Assembly (NCBI RefSeq): GCF_030272615.1
Contig: NC_081412.1
Coordinates: forward strand, 477,221,657-477,285,656
From: Cryptomeria japonica
Lineage: Eukaryota; Streptophyta; Pinopsida; Cupressales; Cupressaceae
Length of the DNA: 64,000 nt
Direction of reading: 5' to 3'
Made by a program: the position numbers and the translations under genes
Shown: positions 55,835-64,000 of the stretch, one piece after another
How positions within the stretch are numbered: the first letter of the stretch is position 1
Layout: the number at the start of each line of letters is the position of its first letter
The notes under the pieces: model-generated
What the model was told of the DNA's origin: nothing
What the model saw: only the letters and a program-made list of their open reading frames with translations
Databases searched by the model: none

Positions 55835-56440
55835 CTGCAGAACACCAAGCCGCTCCTATCACAAACAAAGCATGTCCAATATCAATTCCCACATTAAATC
55901 AAATCCATATCAACATAAAAATTCATATCAACTTGAAACAACGAATATCAAATCAAGTTTCATATCAAAAATCCATATCAACATCAAAATTCATATCAAC
56001 TTGAAACACTGAAAATCAAATCAAGTTTCATATCAAATCCATATCAACATCAGATTCATATCAACTTGATACACTGAAAATCAAATCAAGTTTCATATCA
56101 AATCCATATCAACATATCAAAATTCATATCAACTTGAAACACTGAAAATCAAATCATGTTTCATATCAAACATCAACCATATCAAACATCACCATTCATA
56201 TCAACTTAAAAAAATGCAAATCAAATCAAGTTTTTATCTATCAAAATCCATATCGACAGACTCATATCAGACACCATATCGAAACTCATATTGGACATCA
56301 TATTCATGACAAAAACAAATCAAAGATCTAAAACAACAGACACATCAAGATCACCATTCAAACAATCAGCTTGGAAATTCAACAAACAACAAATCTAAAA
56401 ATTTATCAAAACAACACACATATCCACACACCAGGCACAC
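55835..56440. repeat. Element C PMD intron: CATATCAAATCAAGTTT repeats
   Basis: Tandem degenerate units of about 45-60 bases built on AAATCAAGTTTCATATCAAA and CCATATCAACATCA from about 55890 to 56300. Counterpart of the element A arrays at 10870-11108 and 30173-30400. Confidence 0.72.
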
Positions 56441-56554
56441 AGATTGGCTAATGCACCCATCCAGGAAAAATTGGTAGACACCTACTTACCCCAACCTATC
56501 TTCATTCCTCCCAAAATACCTCACAAAATCATACTTTCCCCTACATTTTCTGCC

Positions 56555-56955
56555 TACGCGCTAAGACTTTTTCTCTATGCGCTAAGTTGCCACCTATGCG
56601 CTAGCAAAACACCTCTATGTGTTGCAACCTTCACCCTATGCATTAGGTTTTATGTACGTGTTACCTTGTTCTACCCATGCGCCACCATGCTAACCCTATG
56701 TGCTAGGTTTTACCTACGCGCTACCCCTTAATCCCACCATGCCACCCTATTAACCCTATGTGCTAGGTTTCACCTACGCGCTACCCTTTCCCCCTTGAGC
56801 ATTATGTTGTTAGCCCTAAGCACTAAAACTACCTAATGCACTAGCCTACATTGTCTACACGCTATGCAGCTTAACTCCGACACTGCCCTAATTTCAAAAC
56901 TCTACACGCTACGATTTTTATCGTATACGCTACAATGCATACCCTACGCGCTAAA
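56555..56955 (-). repeat. TAGCGCRT motif array in the element C PMD intron
   Basis: About twenty degenerate copies on the plus strand: CTACGCGCTAAG, CTATGCGCTAAG, CTATGCGCTAGC, CTATGTGCTAGG, CTACGCGCTACC, CTACACGCTACG and so on. On the PMD sense strand they read TAGCGCRTAG, the same motif as in the gag leader of C but on the opposite DNA strand. Confidence 0.8.
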
Positions 56956-57030
56956 TTGTGAGAACCCGACATAAACAATGAAAAATATGCTCAAAAATGA
57001 CAAACAAAAAGCAAAAAGGGGCGAAATTCG

Positions 57031-57114
57031 ATGACTTATAGGTGGACCATACATGGAGGGTGTCTGATACCAATGAACGCGCTTGAATCGATGAGAAGCA
57101 TGGGGAACCGACAT
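57031..57114 (-). pseudogene. Element C PMD gene, exon 1
   Basis: The start codon at 57114 gives MSVPHASHRFKRVHWYQTPS then MYGPPISH. It lies downstream of the TATA box and aligns with the element A exon 1. The donor site expected near 57030 (GT in B) is not clear here; the aligned position reads A|ATTTCG, so splicing may be lost. An alternative in-frame start 15 bases upstream (57129) is not supported by A or B. Confidence 0.6.
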
Positions 57115-57186
57115 TGTCTTTCTCTCCAAATGTCACTTTCTCCAAAGTCAACAAGCACAAATGATACAAATAAAACCACTTTTCAC

Positions 57187-57220
57187 CTTTTTATAGGGTA
57201 AACAAAAATTAGGGTTAGGC
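57187..57220 (-). promoter_or_regulatory. Promoter of the element C PMD gene: telo-box and TATA box
   Basis: The minus strand reads CCTAACCCTAATTTTTG (telo-box like) followed by CCTATAAAAAGG. Order, spacing and distance to the start codon resemble those of B (12643-12668). Confidence 0.68.
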
Positions 57221-57520
57221 GGTGAGACATGTATGTTGCTCGTGGTCTTGCTTCTAACCCTAACAAACATCATTATCGAGAGATGAATCAAATTGGCACA
57301 TTCAACATAGACAAAATTTTAAAAATGCAATCAAATCTACAACAATTATCAAATCAACCAAATTTTCAATTTTCCGATTCATCTCCCAAGGGGGCATTAT
57401 TAACATCATTTATCAAAATCTGGGGCACGACATTGACATCTCAATACACGACATCACACTAATCAAATTTTGACGACACATCAATTTTCTTGGAATCAAC
57501 ATGTGCACACACGCCACTTC

Positions 57521-57534
57521 AAAGAGGGGCAAAA
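57521..57534 (+). promoter_or_regulatory. Element C polypurine tract
   Basis: AAAGAGGGGCAAAA directly before the 3' LTR start TGTAGACATATAAAA. Confidence 0.87.
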
Positions 57535-59000
57535 TGTAGACATATAAAAATGACCACATTCCTAAATGAATATTTAATGTTCATTTTATTCTCATTCCTC
57601 TATTTAATTAAATCTAATTTAATTAAATCATCCACATTCTTCTATTTAATTAAATAAATTATTCAATATATTTATTTAAATTCACTTAGGCCTTTCATAT
57701 AATTTAATTGAATAAATTATTTTATTTAATTAAATCCCTTCTCTCTACTTTTAATTAAATTTACATTTAATTAAAATATTCACTCCAAATAAATAAATCT
57801 AATTTATTTAAATCCCCCACTTGCAACCGCAATTGAAATAAAGCAATTTATCTTAATTAAATTCTATTTTTCCACCCACTTGCAAAATCCTACATCTCTC
57901 ACTTGCCTCCTGAACCCCCTTTCTAAATTCTTCTAGAACCTATCTAATCCTAATCCATTAGCCTAAACCCTTCAATTATCCCCTTTCTTTAAATTTGAAG
58001 ATGTCATTTCTCAAATTTGGAGTAAAGTCTTCCAAAGGCATTAAAACCTTTATGCCTCAACAAGCTAACTTGTTGAATACCCCCAAATTTGGAAGGACTC
58101 TTACAAATTTGTCCCCAAAGTCTTCCAAACCATTAATGGTTAACTAACCCTTTGTGGCATGGTTAGAGACTTTTTGCCTAACTTAACCCTCATCTAACCC
58201 AGGGGTCTCATCAAGCATTCATTGCTTTGACCATGGTTATCCCTTTAACCTTTGTACAACAGTTTATCCTTGGGTAAAAGCTTTATCCAATGGTAATCTT
58301 AACCTAACCTTAACCCTTACCTCCTAAGGTAAACATGAGGTCTTCTCAAGCATTTAATGCTTCTTACATCTCCTCTCAAGCAGTCTTATGTTGACAATTG
58401 TCACCATTTCATTGGTGAGAATTGTAAACATGGATTGATAACTTTCAATCCTAGCCCTTGATAAGATTATCCAATCTTGACCAACCATTGCCCTATTTTC
58501 CCTATAAATAGAGCTCATTCCTTCTTCAAAAGGATCCAAGTCTTTAGCATCACACTTATACTCATTTTTAGCAATCATTTAGTCTCTGTTTGAAATAGAA
58601 ATAAATCTAATAAGCAATTTAGAAGCATTTCTATCATCTTAGTTAATCATATAAACTAGTATATCATGTTAGGATAGTCTTGTACTAATCTTTTCATCTT
58701 ATCATCACTATTTTAGTTCATATTTGTTAAATCATACATAGATAGGATGCATTCATACTAAGATTGATCAAAAGAATCCCTCATTCTCATGATTGTCATC
58801 CCTAAGTCACTTTGCTCAGTGACCTGAGAGCACAGGCATTGGCTTGAGGGGTCTTGTGAGATAGAGAATAATGGAACACCCCTTGGGAAGTTGACCTATT
58901 CCACATAGCTCCATAAATTTCACCAAGAGTCCCATTGGGGTGTGGGCAAGTCATTGAATTTTATAATTTCTATTTCATTGCACCGCTTTTCCCGCATACA
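57535..59000 (+). repeat. Element C 3' LTR
   Basis: 1,466 bp, TGTAGACATATAAAA to CCGCATACA. TATA box CTATAAATAGAGC-like at 58501-58513. Its last 353 bases were copied again at 59985-60337 by the tandem duplication. Confidence 0.93.
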
Positions 59001-59984
59001 AAATCAATAGAATCAACTGCAAAGAAACCCACAGTGGCAATAAAAGCAACAACCATGGCAACAAAATCAACCTCAATTTCAACCATGGAAAAATAAAGGG
59101 CCAAAGCATCCTTGGGGACAACCTCCACCTCTTATCACTAGTCCAGATACTGCCAATAAATAGATTAAACAACCCTAGATTTCTACACAACTAGTTCCCA
59201 ATCCCAAGAATAACTGCCCTCAACAGGCATACAATTTTGATATCAATCCTCTTGGTTTAAATGTAATTGAAGTAAATGATATCCAATTAAGGAATCAAAA
59301 TGTTCCTTTCAAGGATAATGTCAAGGAAAAAGGAAATGTAGAAGAAATAAGGGAAGATGAACCAAACGCAAACAAGGATAAGGAAGTAATAGATAAAGTG
59401 CCATATCCAGAACGGTTGGATATACCATAGAAAACTCCTAACTCCTCCTGATCTGATCATGCTAATATGATAGATTCACCACTTCTTTGGGAATTGAAAA
59501 AGATTAATATTGAAATTCCTTTGCTTCAAGCTATCAAGGATATTCTAGAGATAAATCAACTTATTAAGTCACTATGTGTTAAGACACCAGGTAGAAAACA
59601 AAAGTTTCCACCTACAATACAATTAGGGACTAAACTTACTGATGTTTTTTTAGGAAGATTACTTCCTTAGAAATATAGTGACCCTGGGAGTCCTGTGATT
59701 ACCTTGAGCCTAGGAGGAATTGAAATACTAAATGTGTTGATTGATTTAGAAGCGGCCATAAATGTTATTACAGGAGATACGACATAAATGTTAAAAATGA
59801 CTAAAGTACAACCAACAACAACTACACTTCAGTTGGCAGATCAGTCTACTTCTAAACTTGAAGGTGTCCTAGAAAATATCACAATAACTCTAGACACATG
59901 GGATTATCCAGTAGATTTATTGGTACTTACGGCTAGGAGAAAAGTATTAGGATATCCGATTATTCTTAGAAGGCCTTGGTTAGC
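59001..59984 (+). pseudogene. Element D gag tail and protease start, first duplicate
   Basis: The gag tail QNQPQFQPWKNKGPKHPWGQPPP is followed by linker and the pre-protease segment MIDSPLLWELKKINIEIPLLQAIKDILEI (59467-59670). The retropepsin starts LIDLEAAINVITG, where the catalytic motif of D reads D-L-E-A (an expected Gly replaced by Glu), and ends at GYPIILRRPWLA before the duplication junction. It is truncated there and joined to LTR sequence, so it cannot be part of a functional pol. Stops are present (59656-59670 region and 59785). Confidence 0.82.
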
Positions 59985-60337
59985 CATATAAACTAGTATA
60001 TCATGTTAGGATAGTCTTGTACTAATCTTTTCATCTTATCATCACTATTTTAGTTCATATTTGTTAAATCATACATAGATAGGATGCATTCATACTAAGA
60101 TTGATCAAAAGAATCCCTCATTCTCATGATTGTCATCCCTAAGTCACTTTGCTCAGTGACCTGAGAGCATAGGCATTGGCTTGAGGGGTCTTGTGAGATA
60201 GAGAATAATGGAACACCCCTTGGGAAGTTGACCTATTCCACATAGCTCCATAAATTTCACCAAGAGTCCCATTGGTGTGTGGGCAAGTCATTTAATTTTA
60301 TAATTTCTATTTCATTGCACCGCTTTTCCCGCATACA
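59985..60337 (+). repeat. Fragment of the element C LTR inside the tandem duplication
   Basis: 353 bp identical in layout to 58648-59000, ending GCATACA and followed again by AAATCAATAG. It is a duplication product, not an independent insertion. Confidence 0.93.
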
Positions 60338-61634
60338 AAATCAATAGAATCAACTGCAAAGAAACCCACAGTGGCAATAAAAGCAACAACCATGGCAACA
60401 AAATCAACCTCAATTTCAACCATGGAAAAATAAAGGGCCAAAGCATCCTTGGGGACAACCTCCACCTCTTATCACTGGTCCAGATACTGCCAATGAATAG
60501 ATTAAACAACCCTAGATTTCTACACAACCAGTTCCCAATCCCAAGAATAACTGTCCTCAACAGGACTACAATGTTGATATCAATCCTCTTGGTTTAAATG
60601 TAATTGAAGTAAATGATATCCAATTAAGGAATCACAATGTTCCTTTCAAGGATAATGTCAAGGAAAAAGGAAATGTAGAAGAAATAAGGGAAGATGAACC
60701 AAACACAAACAAGGATAAGGAAGTAATAGATAAAGTGCCATATCCAGAATGGTTGGATATACCATAGAAAGCTCCTAACTCCTCCTGATCAGATCATGCT
60801 AATATGATAGATTCACCACTTCTTTGGGAATTGAAAAAGATTAATATTGAAATTCCTTTGCTTCAAGCTATCAAGGATATTCCAGAGATAAATCAACTTA
60901 TTAAGTCACTATGTGTTAAGACACCTGGTAGAAAACAAAAGTTTCCACCTACAATACAATTAGGGACTAAACTTACTGATGTTTTTTTAGGAAGATTACT
61001 TCCTTAGAAATATAGTGACCCTGGGAGTCTTGTGATTACCTTGAGCCTAGGAGGAATTGAAATACTAAATGTGTTGATTGATTTAGAAGCAGCCATAAAT
61101 GTTATTACAGGAGATGCGACATAAATGTTAAAAATGACTAAAGTACAACCAACAACAACTATACTTCAGTTGGCAGATCAGTCTACTTCTAAACTTGAAG
61201 GTGTCCTAGAAAATATCACAATAACTATAGACACATGGGATTATCCAGTAGATTTATTGGTACTTGCGGCTAGGAGAAAAGTATCAGGATATCCGATTAT
61301 TCTTAGAAGGCCTTGGTTAGCAGCTGCTACAACACTCATAGATTGCAGATCAGGCAACATGACTATTTCTAATGGTCATAAACAAAAGGAGTTAACACTT
61401 TATCCTCCGGCGAAACTAACAATACATTCTAATACTCAACAATGGGTTGATGAGGATATGGACTTAGAAGAGGATGGAATTGTTGAACTAGCCATGGTCA
61501 CATTAACTAAACATTTTGAGGGATATGAAGACTATGTGGATAAGGGAGAAAATTGGATACCATTGAGAAACCTTGTGAACAGATTGAGGAAAATTATTTT
61601 CAAAAGAAAAGAAAGAATGGAAGCAAAACTTTGA
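60338..61634 (+). pseudogene. Element D gag tail and protease, second duplicate (continuous with pol)
   Basis: Same start as the first duplicate, but it runs on through RRPWLAAATTLIDCRSGNMTISNG and a long acidic linker (ENWIPLRNLVNRLRK) to a stop at 61634. The retropepsin motif is again D-L-E-A at about 61080, and a TAA at 61122 splits it. MLKMTKVQPTTTILQLADQS and VLENITITIDTWDYPVDLLVL are the protease body. This is the ancestral-position copy that leads into RT. Divergence from the first copy is small. Confidence 0.83.
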
Positions 61635-62580
61635 CTCATCATGATCAAAATACTTGTTCTTTAAATACCCTTATCAAAGATCCAATTGAAGGGGAAAATC
61701 ATACAAAGGAGATTTTACTCTCAACAAATAAACCTCTTTTCATTAATTCATCTTTGCCTACAAAACAAGAAAAGGAGTTAAAACTTACTCTAGAAAACAT
61801 ACAAAGGCATTTTCATGGGAATATAAGGACATGAGAAGAATTCATCCTTCAATTTGTACACATCATATTTATATAGAATATGTCAAACCTGTGGGACAAG
61901 GATAGAGATGTATTAATTCAACTTTAAGAGATTTTGTCAAAATTGAGATCGAGAAGTTATTGAAAGTGGGATTTATTTATCCAATATTTGATTATAGGGA
62001 ACTAAAAAAAGCCACCAAGAAGGACTATTTTTCACTGCCCTTCATTGATCAAGTTCTTGATAACGTAGCTGGTAGTAGCTATTTTTCCTTTCTAGATGGA
62101 TTGAGTGGCTATAATCAAATACAAGTAGACCCTGAAGATCAAGATAAGACAATATTTACATATCCTTGGGGAAATTTTGTATATAGAGCTTACCATTTGG
62201 ACTCTTTAATGCACCTGCCACTTTTTAAAGAGTTGTTTTAGCCATTTTTGCTGACTTAACCACTTCATGTGTAGAGGTTTATATGGATGATTTTTCAGTT
62301 CATGGAAAAACATATGAAGTGTTAGAAAGTTTGGACAAAGTATTACAAAGATGCAAAGACCATAGGTTGTCACTCAACCATGAGAAATGTTCACTCATGA
62401 TGACAAAATGAATTGTGTTAGGACACTATATCTCTAAAGAGGGTATTAAAGTAGATCTAAAGAAAGTTGAGGTTATCCAACAAATTGAAGTTCCTAGAAC
62501 TCAAACAGATGTTAGAAGTTTTCTTGGACATGCTGGATAATACAAAAGATTTGTAGAAGATCTTAGTAGAATTGTTGAGC
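61635..62580 (+). pseudogene. Element D reverse transcriptase
   Basis: After a linker (61640-61830) the RT shows EIEKLLKVGFIYPI, DYRELKKATKKDYFSLPFIDQVLDNVAGSSYFSFLDGLSGYNQIQVDPEDQDKT, FTYPWG, the catalytic Y-M-D-D at 62280-62291 (VEVYMDDFSVHG), and HRLSLNHEKCSLM, LGHYISKEGIKVD, VRSFLGHAG. The wording is Athila-like. Stops (about 62239, 62256, 62409, 62539) and a frame change near MPFGL make it inactive. A small gap in the N-terminal palm (between FIYPI and DYRELKK) is also likely. Confidence 0.86.
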
Positions 62581-62584
62581 CATT

Positions 62585-63076
62585 GTTCACTTTATTAAGA
62601 AGGATTCAATATTTTCATGGACAGATGACTATCAGAAATCATTTGAAACTATAAAACATGCTTTGACTATCTCACCAATAATCAAGGGACATATATGGGG
62701 AGAACCATTTCATATACATACCGATGCATCCAATTTTTCCATTGGAGTAGTCTTAGGAAAAAAAGATGAAAATGGATCAATGCATGTTATTTACAATGTC
62801 AACAAGAATTTGAGTCTAGCTAAGATAATTTATACAACTAAGAAGGAATTCTTAGCTGTTGTGTATGCTATAAATAAGTTTAGACATTATATCACTAGCT
62901 ATAAAACTTTTATTCACACAGATCATTTAGCTATTCATTATTTAATGAACAAAGTTGTGGTTGGTGGACGTATAATTAGATGGTTGTTTCTTCTGCAAGA
63001 GTTTGATATAACTATTGTAAATAAGCCAGGGAAAGATAATGTTGTAGCTAATTATCTCTCTAGAATATTTTTGTAG
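62585..63076 (+). pseudogene. Element D gypsy RNase H
   Basis: ISPIIKGHIWGEPFHIHTDASNFSIGVVLGKKDENGSMHVIYNVNKNLSLAKIIYTTKKEFLAVVYAINKFRHYI is a standard Ty3/gypsy RNase H. The first catalytic Asp (HTDAS), Glu (TKKEFLAV) and the later Asp (HTDHLA) are present. The tail ends NKPGKDNVVANYLSR. It is open for 137 codons and is the only gypsy-type RNase H here that keeps its first Asp; no second RNase H follows. Confidence 0.88.
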
Positions 63077-63149
63077 GGTAATGATGAACCAGTTAATGAT
63101 GCCTTTCTGGATAAGCATTGATTTTCTATCTCAGTACAATAACCATGGT

Positions 63150-64000
63150 TTGTAGAAATTCCAAATTACCTTGTAATAGGGAAGTGCCCAAATCATTTTA
63201 ACTCTAAGCAAAAGAAATGATTAATTCGTGAGAGTTATAGATTCCAATGGATTGATGAATTGTTATTTAAAATGTGTCTTGACCATGTTATTCGTAGGTG
63301 TATACAAGAGATTGATTTTTATGACATAATTCATGCATGTCATAATGAACCAGAGGGTGGACATTATTCAACAATCAGAATAGTTCATAAAATCTTAGGA
63401 GCGGGATACTTTTGGCCTTCCATGACTAAAGTCGTTTCATTTTATGTGAAGCATTGTGATGAATGCCAATGCATGGGGAGACCAACAACAACAATGAAGA
63501 TGTAAATTCAACCGCAAATAGTTCTTGAGCCTTTTGAGAAGTGGGGAATTGATTTTATAGGACCCATAGATCCTCCCTCAAAAGGGTATCATTATATTTT
63601 GGTTTGTATAGATTATGTTACAAAATGTGTTGAAGTGAAAGCATTGTTGGTAGCTAGGGAAGAGAAGGTTGCAGATTTTTTATACAAACCAATTCTTCAA
63701 AGGTATGGTGTTCCAAGAGAAATAGTATCTGATCAAGGACCACGGTTCATGTATGCTATGATAGAAGCTTTTATGCACATATATAAGATGACACACCAAA
63801 AATCTTCACCTTATCATCCTCAAGCTAATGGTCAGGTGGAAGTTACCAATCAAGAATTAGAAAATATAATTACAAAAACAATTTCTTTGAAAAAATAGAT
63901 TGGTCATATAGGTCGGATGAAGAAGTTTGGGCTTACAACACAACCTAGAAAACAACAACAAACAATTTCTTTGAGAAAAACAGATTGGTCATATAGGTTG
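63150..64000 (+). pseudogene. Element D integrase, cut by the window edge
   Basis: A zinc module is visible: HACHNEPEGGHYSTIRIVHK (H-x..-H) and HCDECQCMG (CxxC). The core shows WGIDFIGPIDPPS (first Asp), DYVTKCVEVKAL, YGVPREIVSDQGPRF (second Asp) and SPYHPQANGQVEVTNQELE (Glu). A TAA at 63503 and a TAG at 63896 interrupt it. Near the edge a segment CAATTTCTTTGARAAAA.AGATTGGTCATATAGGT occurs twice (63877-63918 and 63961-64000), an 84-base-spaced duplication that breaks the frame. Confidence 0.86.

Larger units (their letters stand above)
42496..59000 (+). mobile_element. Element C: Tat-like Ty3/gypsy retrotransposon with internal pol deletion and antisense PMD gene
   Basis: 16.5 kb with LTRs 42496-43967 and 57535-59000, PBS 43972-43989 and PPT 57521-57534. 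Target duplication GAATC (42491-42495) and AAATC (59001-59005), four of five bases. Contents: long leader with motif arrays, gag, protease, G-patch, linker, truncated RT fused to truncated integrase, antisense PMD gene. It interrupts the gag of element D. The LTRs are clearly more diverged than those of B, so C is older. It encodes no usable RT, RNase H or integrase. Confidence 0.92.
58648..61321. repeat. Tandem duplication, period 1,337 bp, across the C 3' LTR/element D junction
   Basis: 58648-59984 and 59985-61321 are direct copies. Each has the last 353 bp of the C LTR, then the D gag tail and most of the protease. The junction reads GGTTAGC|CATATAAAC, with no obvious microhomology. By rough hand count the copies differ at about two dozen positions. 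It happened after element C inserted. Confidence 0.95.
39713..64000 (+). mobile_element. Element D: Athila-like Ty3/gypsy, interrupted by element C
   Basis: Decayed PBS at 41225, gag at about 41300-42495, element C inserted at 42496-59000, then gag end, protease (duplicated), RT with YMDD, gypsy RNase H with its first Asp kept, and integrase to the window edge. RT wording (FLDGLSGYNQI, VYMDDFSVHG) is Athila-like. It has no second RNase H and no G-patch, unlike A, B and C. The target duplication of C is GAATC/AAATC, and the reading of gag continues across C. Confidence 0.82.

Noticed and set aside
56555-56955. Possible CRISPR-like array (short repeats at about 20-30 base spacing)
   Set aside because: The repeats are 8-10 base degenerate motifs without fixed spacer length, in a plant retrotransposon, with no cas genes.
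58354-58578. Minus-strand 74-codon frame
   Set aside because: Located in the 3' LTR of element C opposite the U3 promoter; no counterpart of coding type.
1-64000. Host protein genes, tRNA or rRNA genes
   Set aside because: No frame outside the mobile elements shows a recognisable family, and no tRNA or rRNA-like sequence was noticed by eye; a tRNAscan or homology search could still find something short.

Overview
The window is plant nuclear DNA made almost entirely of nested LTR retrotransposons. I see no host protein gene, tRNA, rRNA or CRISPR array. The element types (Tat/Athila-clade Ty3/gypsy with a plant-type second RNase H, plant-style PBS/PPT sites, copia remnants) and the depth of nesting fit a land plant with a large, AT-rich, repeat-dense genome. 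A gymnosperm would fit, but the sequence alone does not prove it.

Layout. Element A (+ strand, left end outside the window) runs from 1 to its 3' LTR at 33857-35377. It carries a decayed protease-RT-RNase H-integrase, and several later insertions have broken it up: a copia-type solo LTR (322-1460, perfect 5-bp target duplication), all of element B (11109-30172) and a poly(A)-ended retroposon (about 31504-33787). Element B (- strand) is complete, with LTRs 11109-12383 and 28889-30172, and is the best preserved copy. The flank of A (35378-41220) holds LTR-like AT-rich DNA, a 2.76-kb non-autonomous LTR element with two 364-bp LTRs (36068-38824), a copia RNase H remnant and the probable 5' LTR of element D. 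Element D (+ strand, Athila-like) has its PBS at 41225, its gag at about 41300-42495 and its protease to integrase at 59001-64000. It is split by element C (42496-59000), which has lost most of RT, both RNase H domains and the start of integrase in one deletion. After C inserted, 1,337 bp spanning the C/D junction were tandemly duplicated.

Elements A, B and C belong to one Tat-like family. They share LTR tips (TGTAGACA... to GC-ATACA-like ends), the polypurine tract AAAGAGGGGCAAAA, a retropepsin with a D-G-G active site, a G-patch directly after the protease, and a gypsy RNase H that has lost its first catalytic Asp and is paired with an intact-looking second RNase H (A and B; deleted in C).

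The most notable feature is that each of A, B and C carries, between pol and the 3' LTR and on the opposite strand, a captured gene for a plant mobile domain (PMD, MAIN/MAIL-like) protein. In B it has a recognisable telo-box, a TATA box, a short first exon, a GT-AG intron and a long second exon. The same exon 1 and exon 2 are recognisable in A and C. The PMD intron and the gag leader both hold arrays of a short degenerate motif on the sense strand of their own gene: TAGCGCRT in A and C, YACGCAW in B. One PMD gene plus a lineage-matched motif array per element suggests a cis/trans pair, possibly a sequence-specific anti-silencing or regulatory system comparable in logic to the VANC/motif systems of VANDAL transposons. 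That function is inference; the gene layout and the arrays are visible directly.
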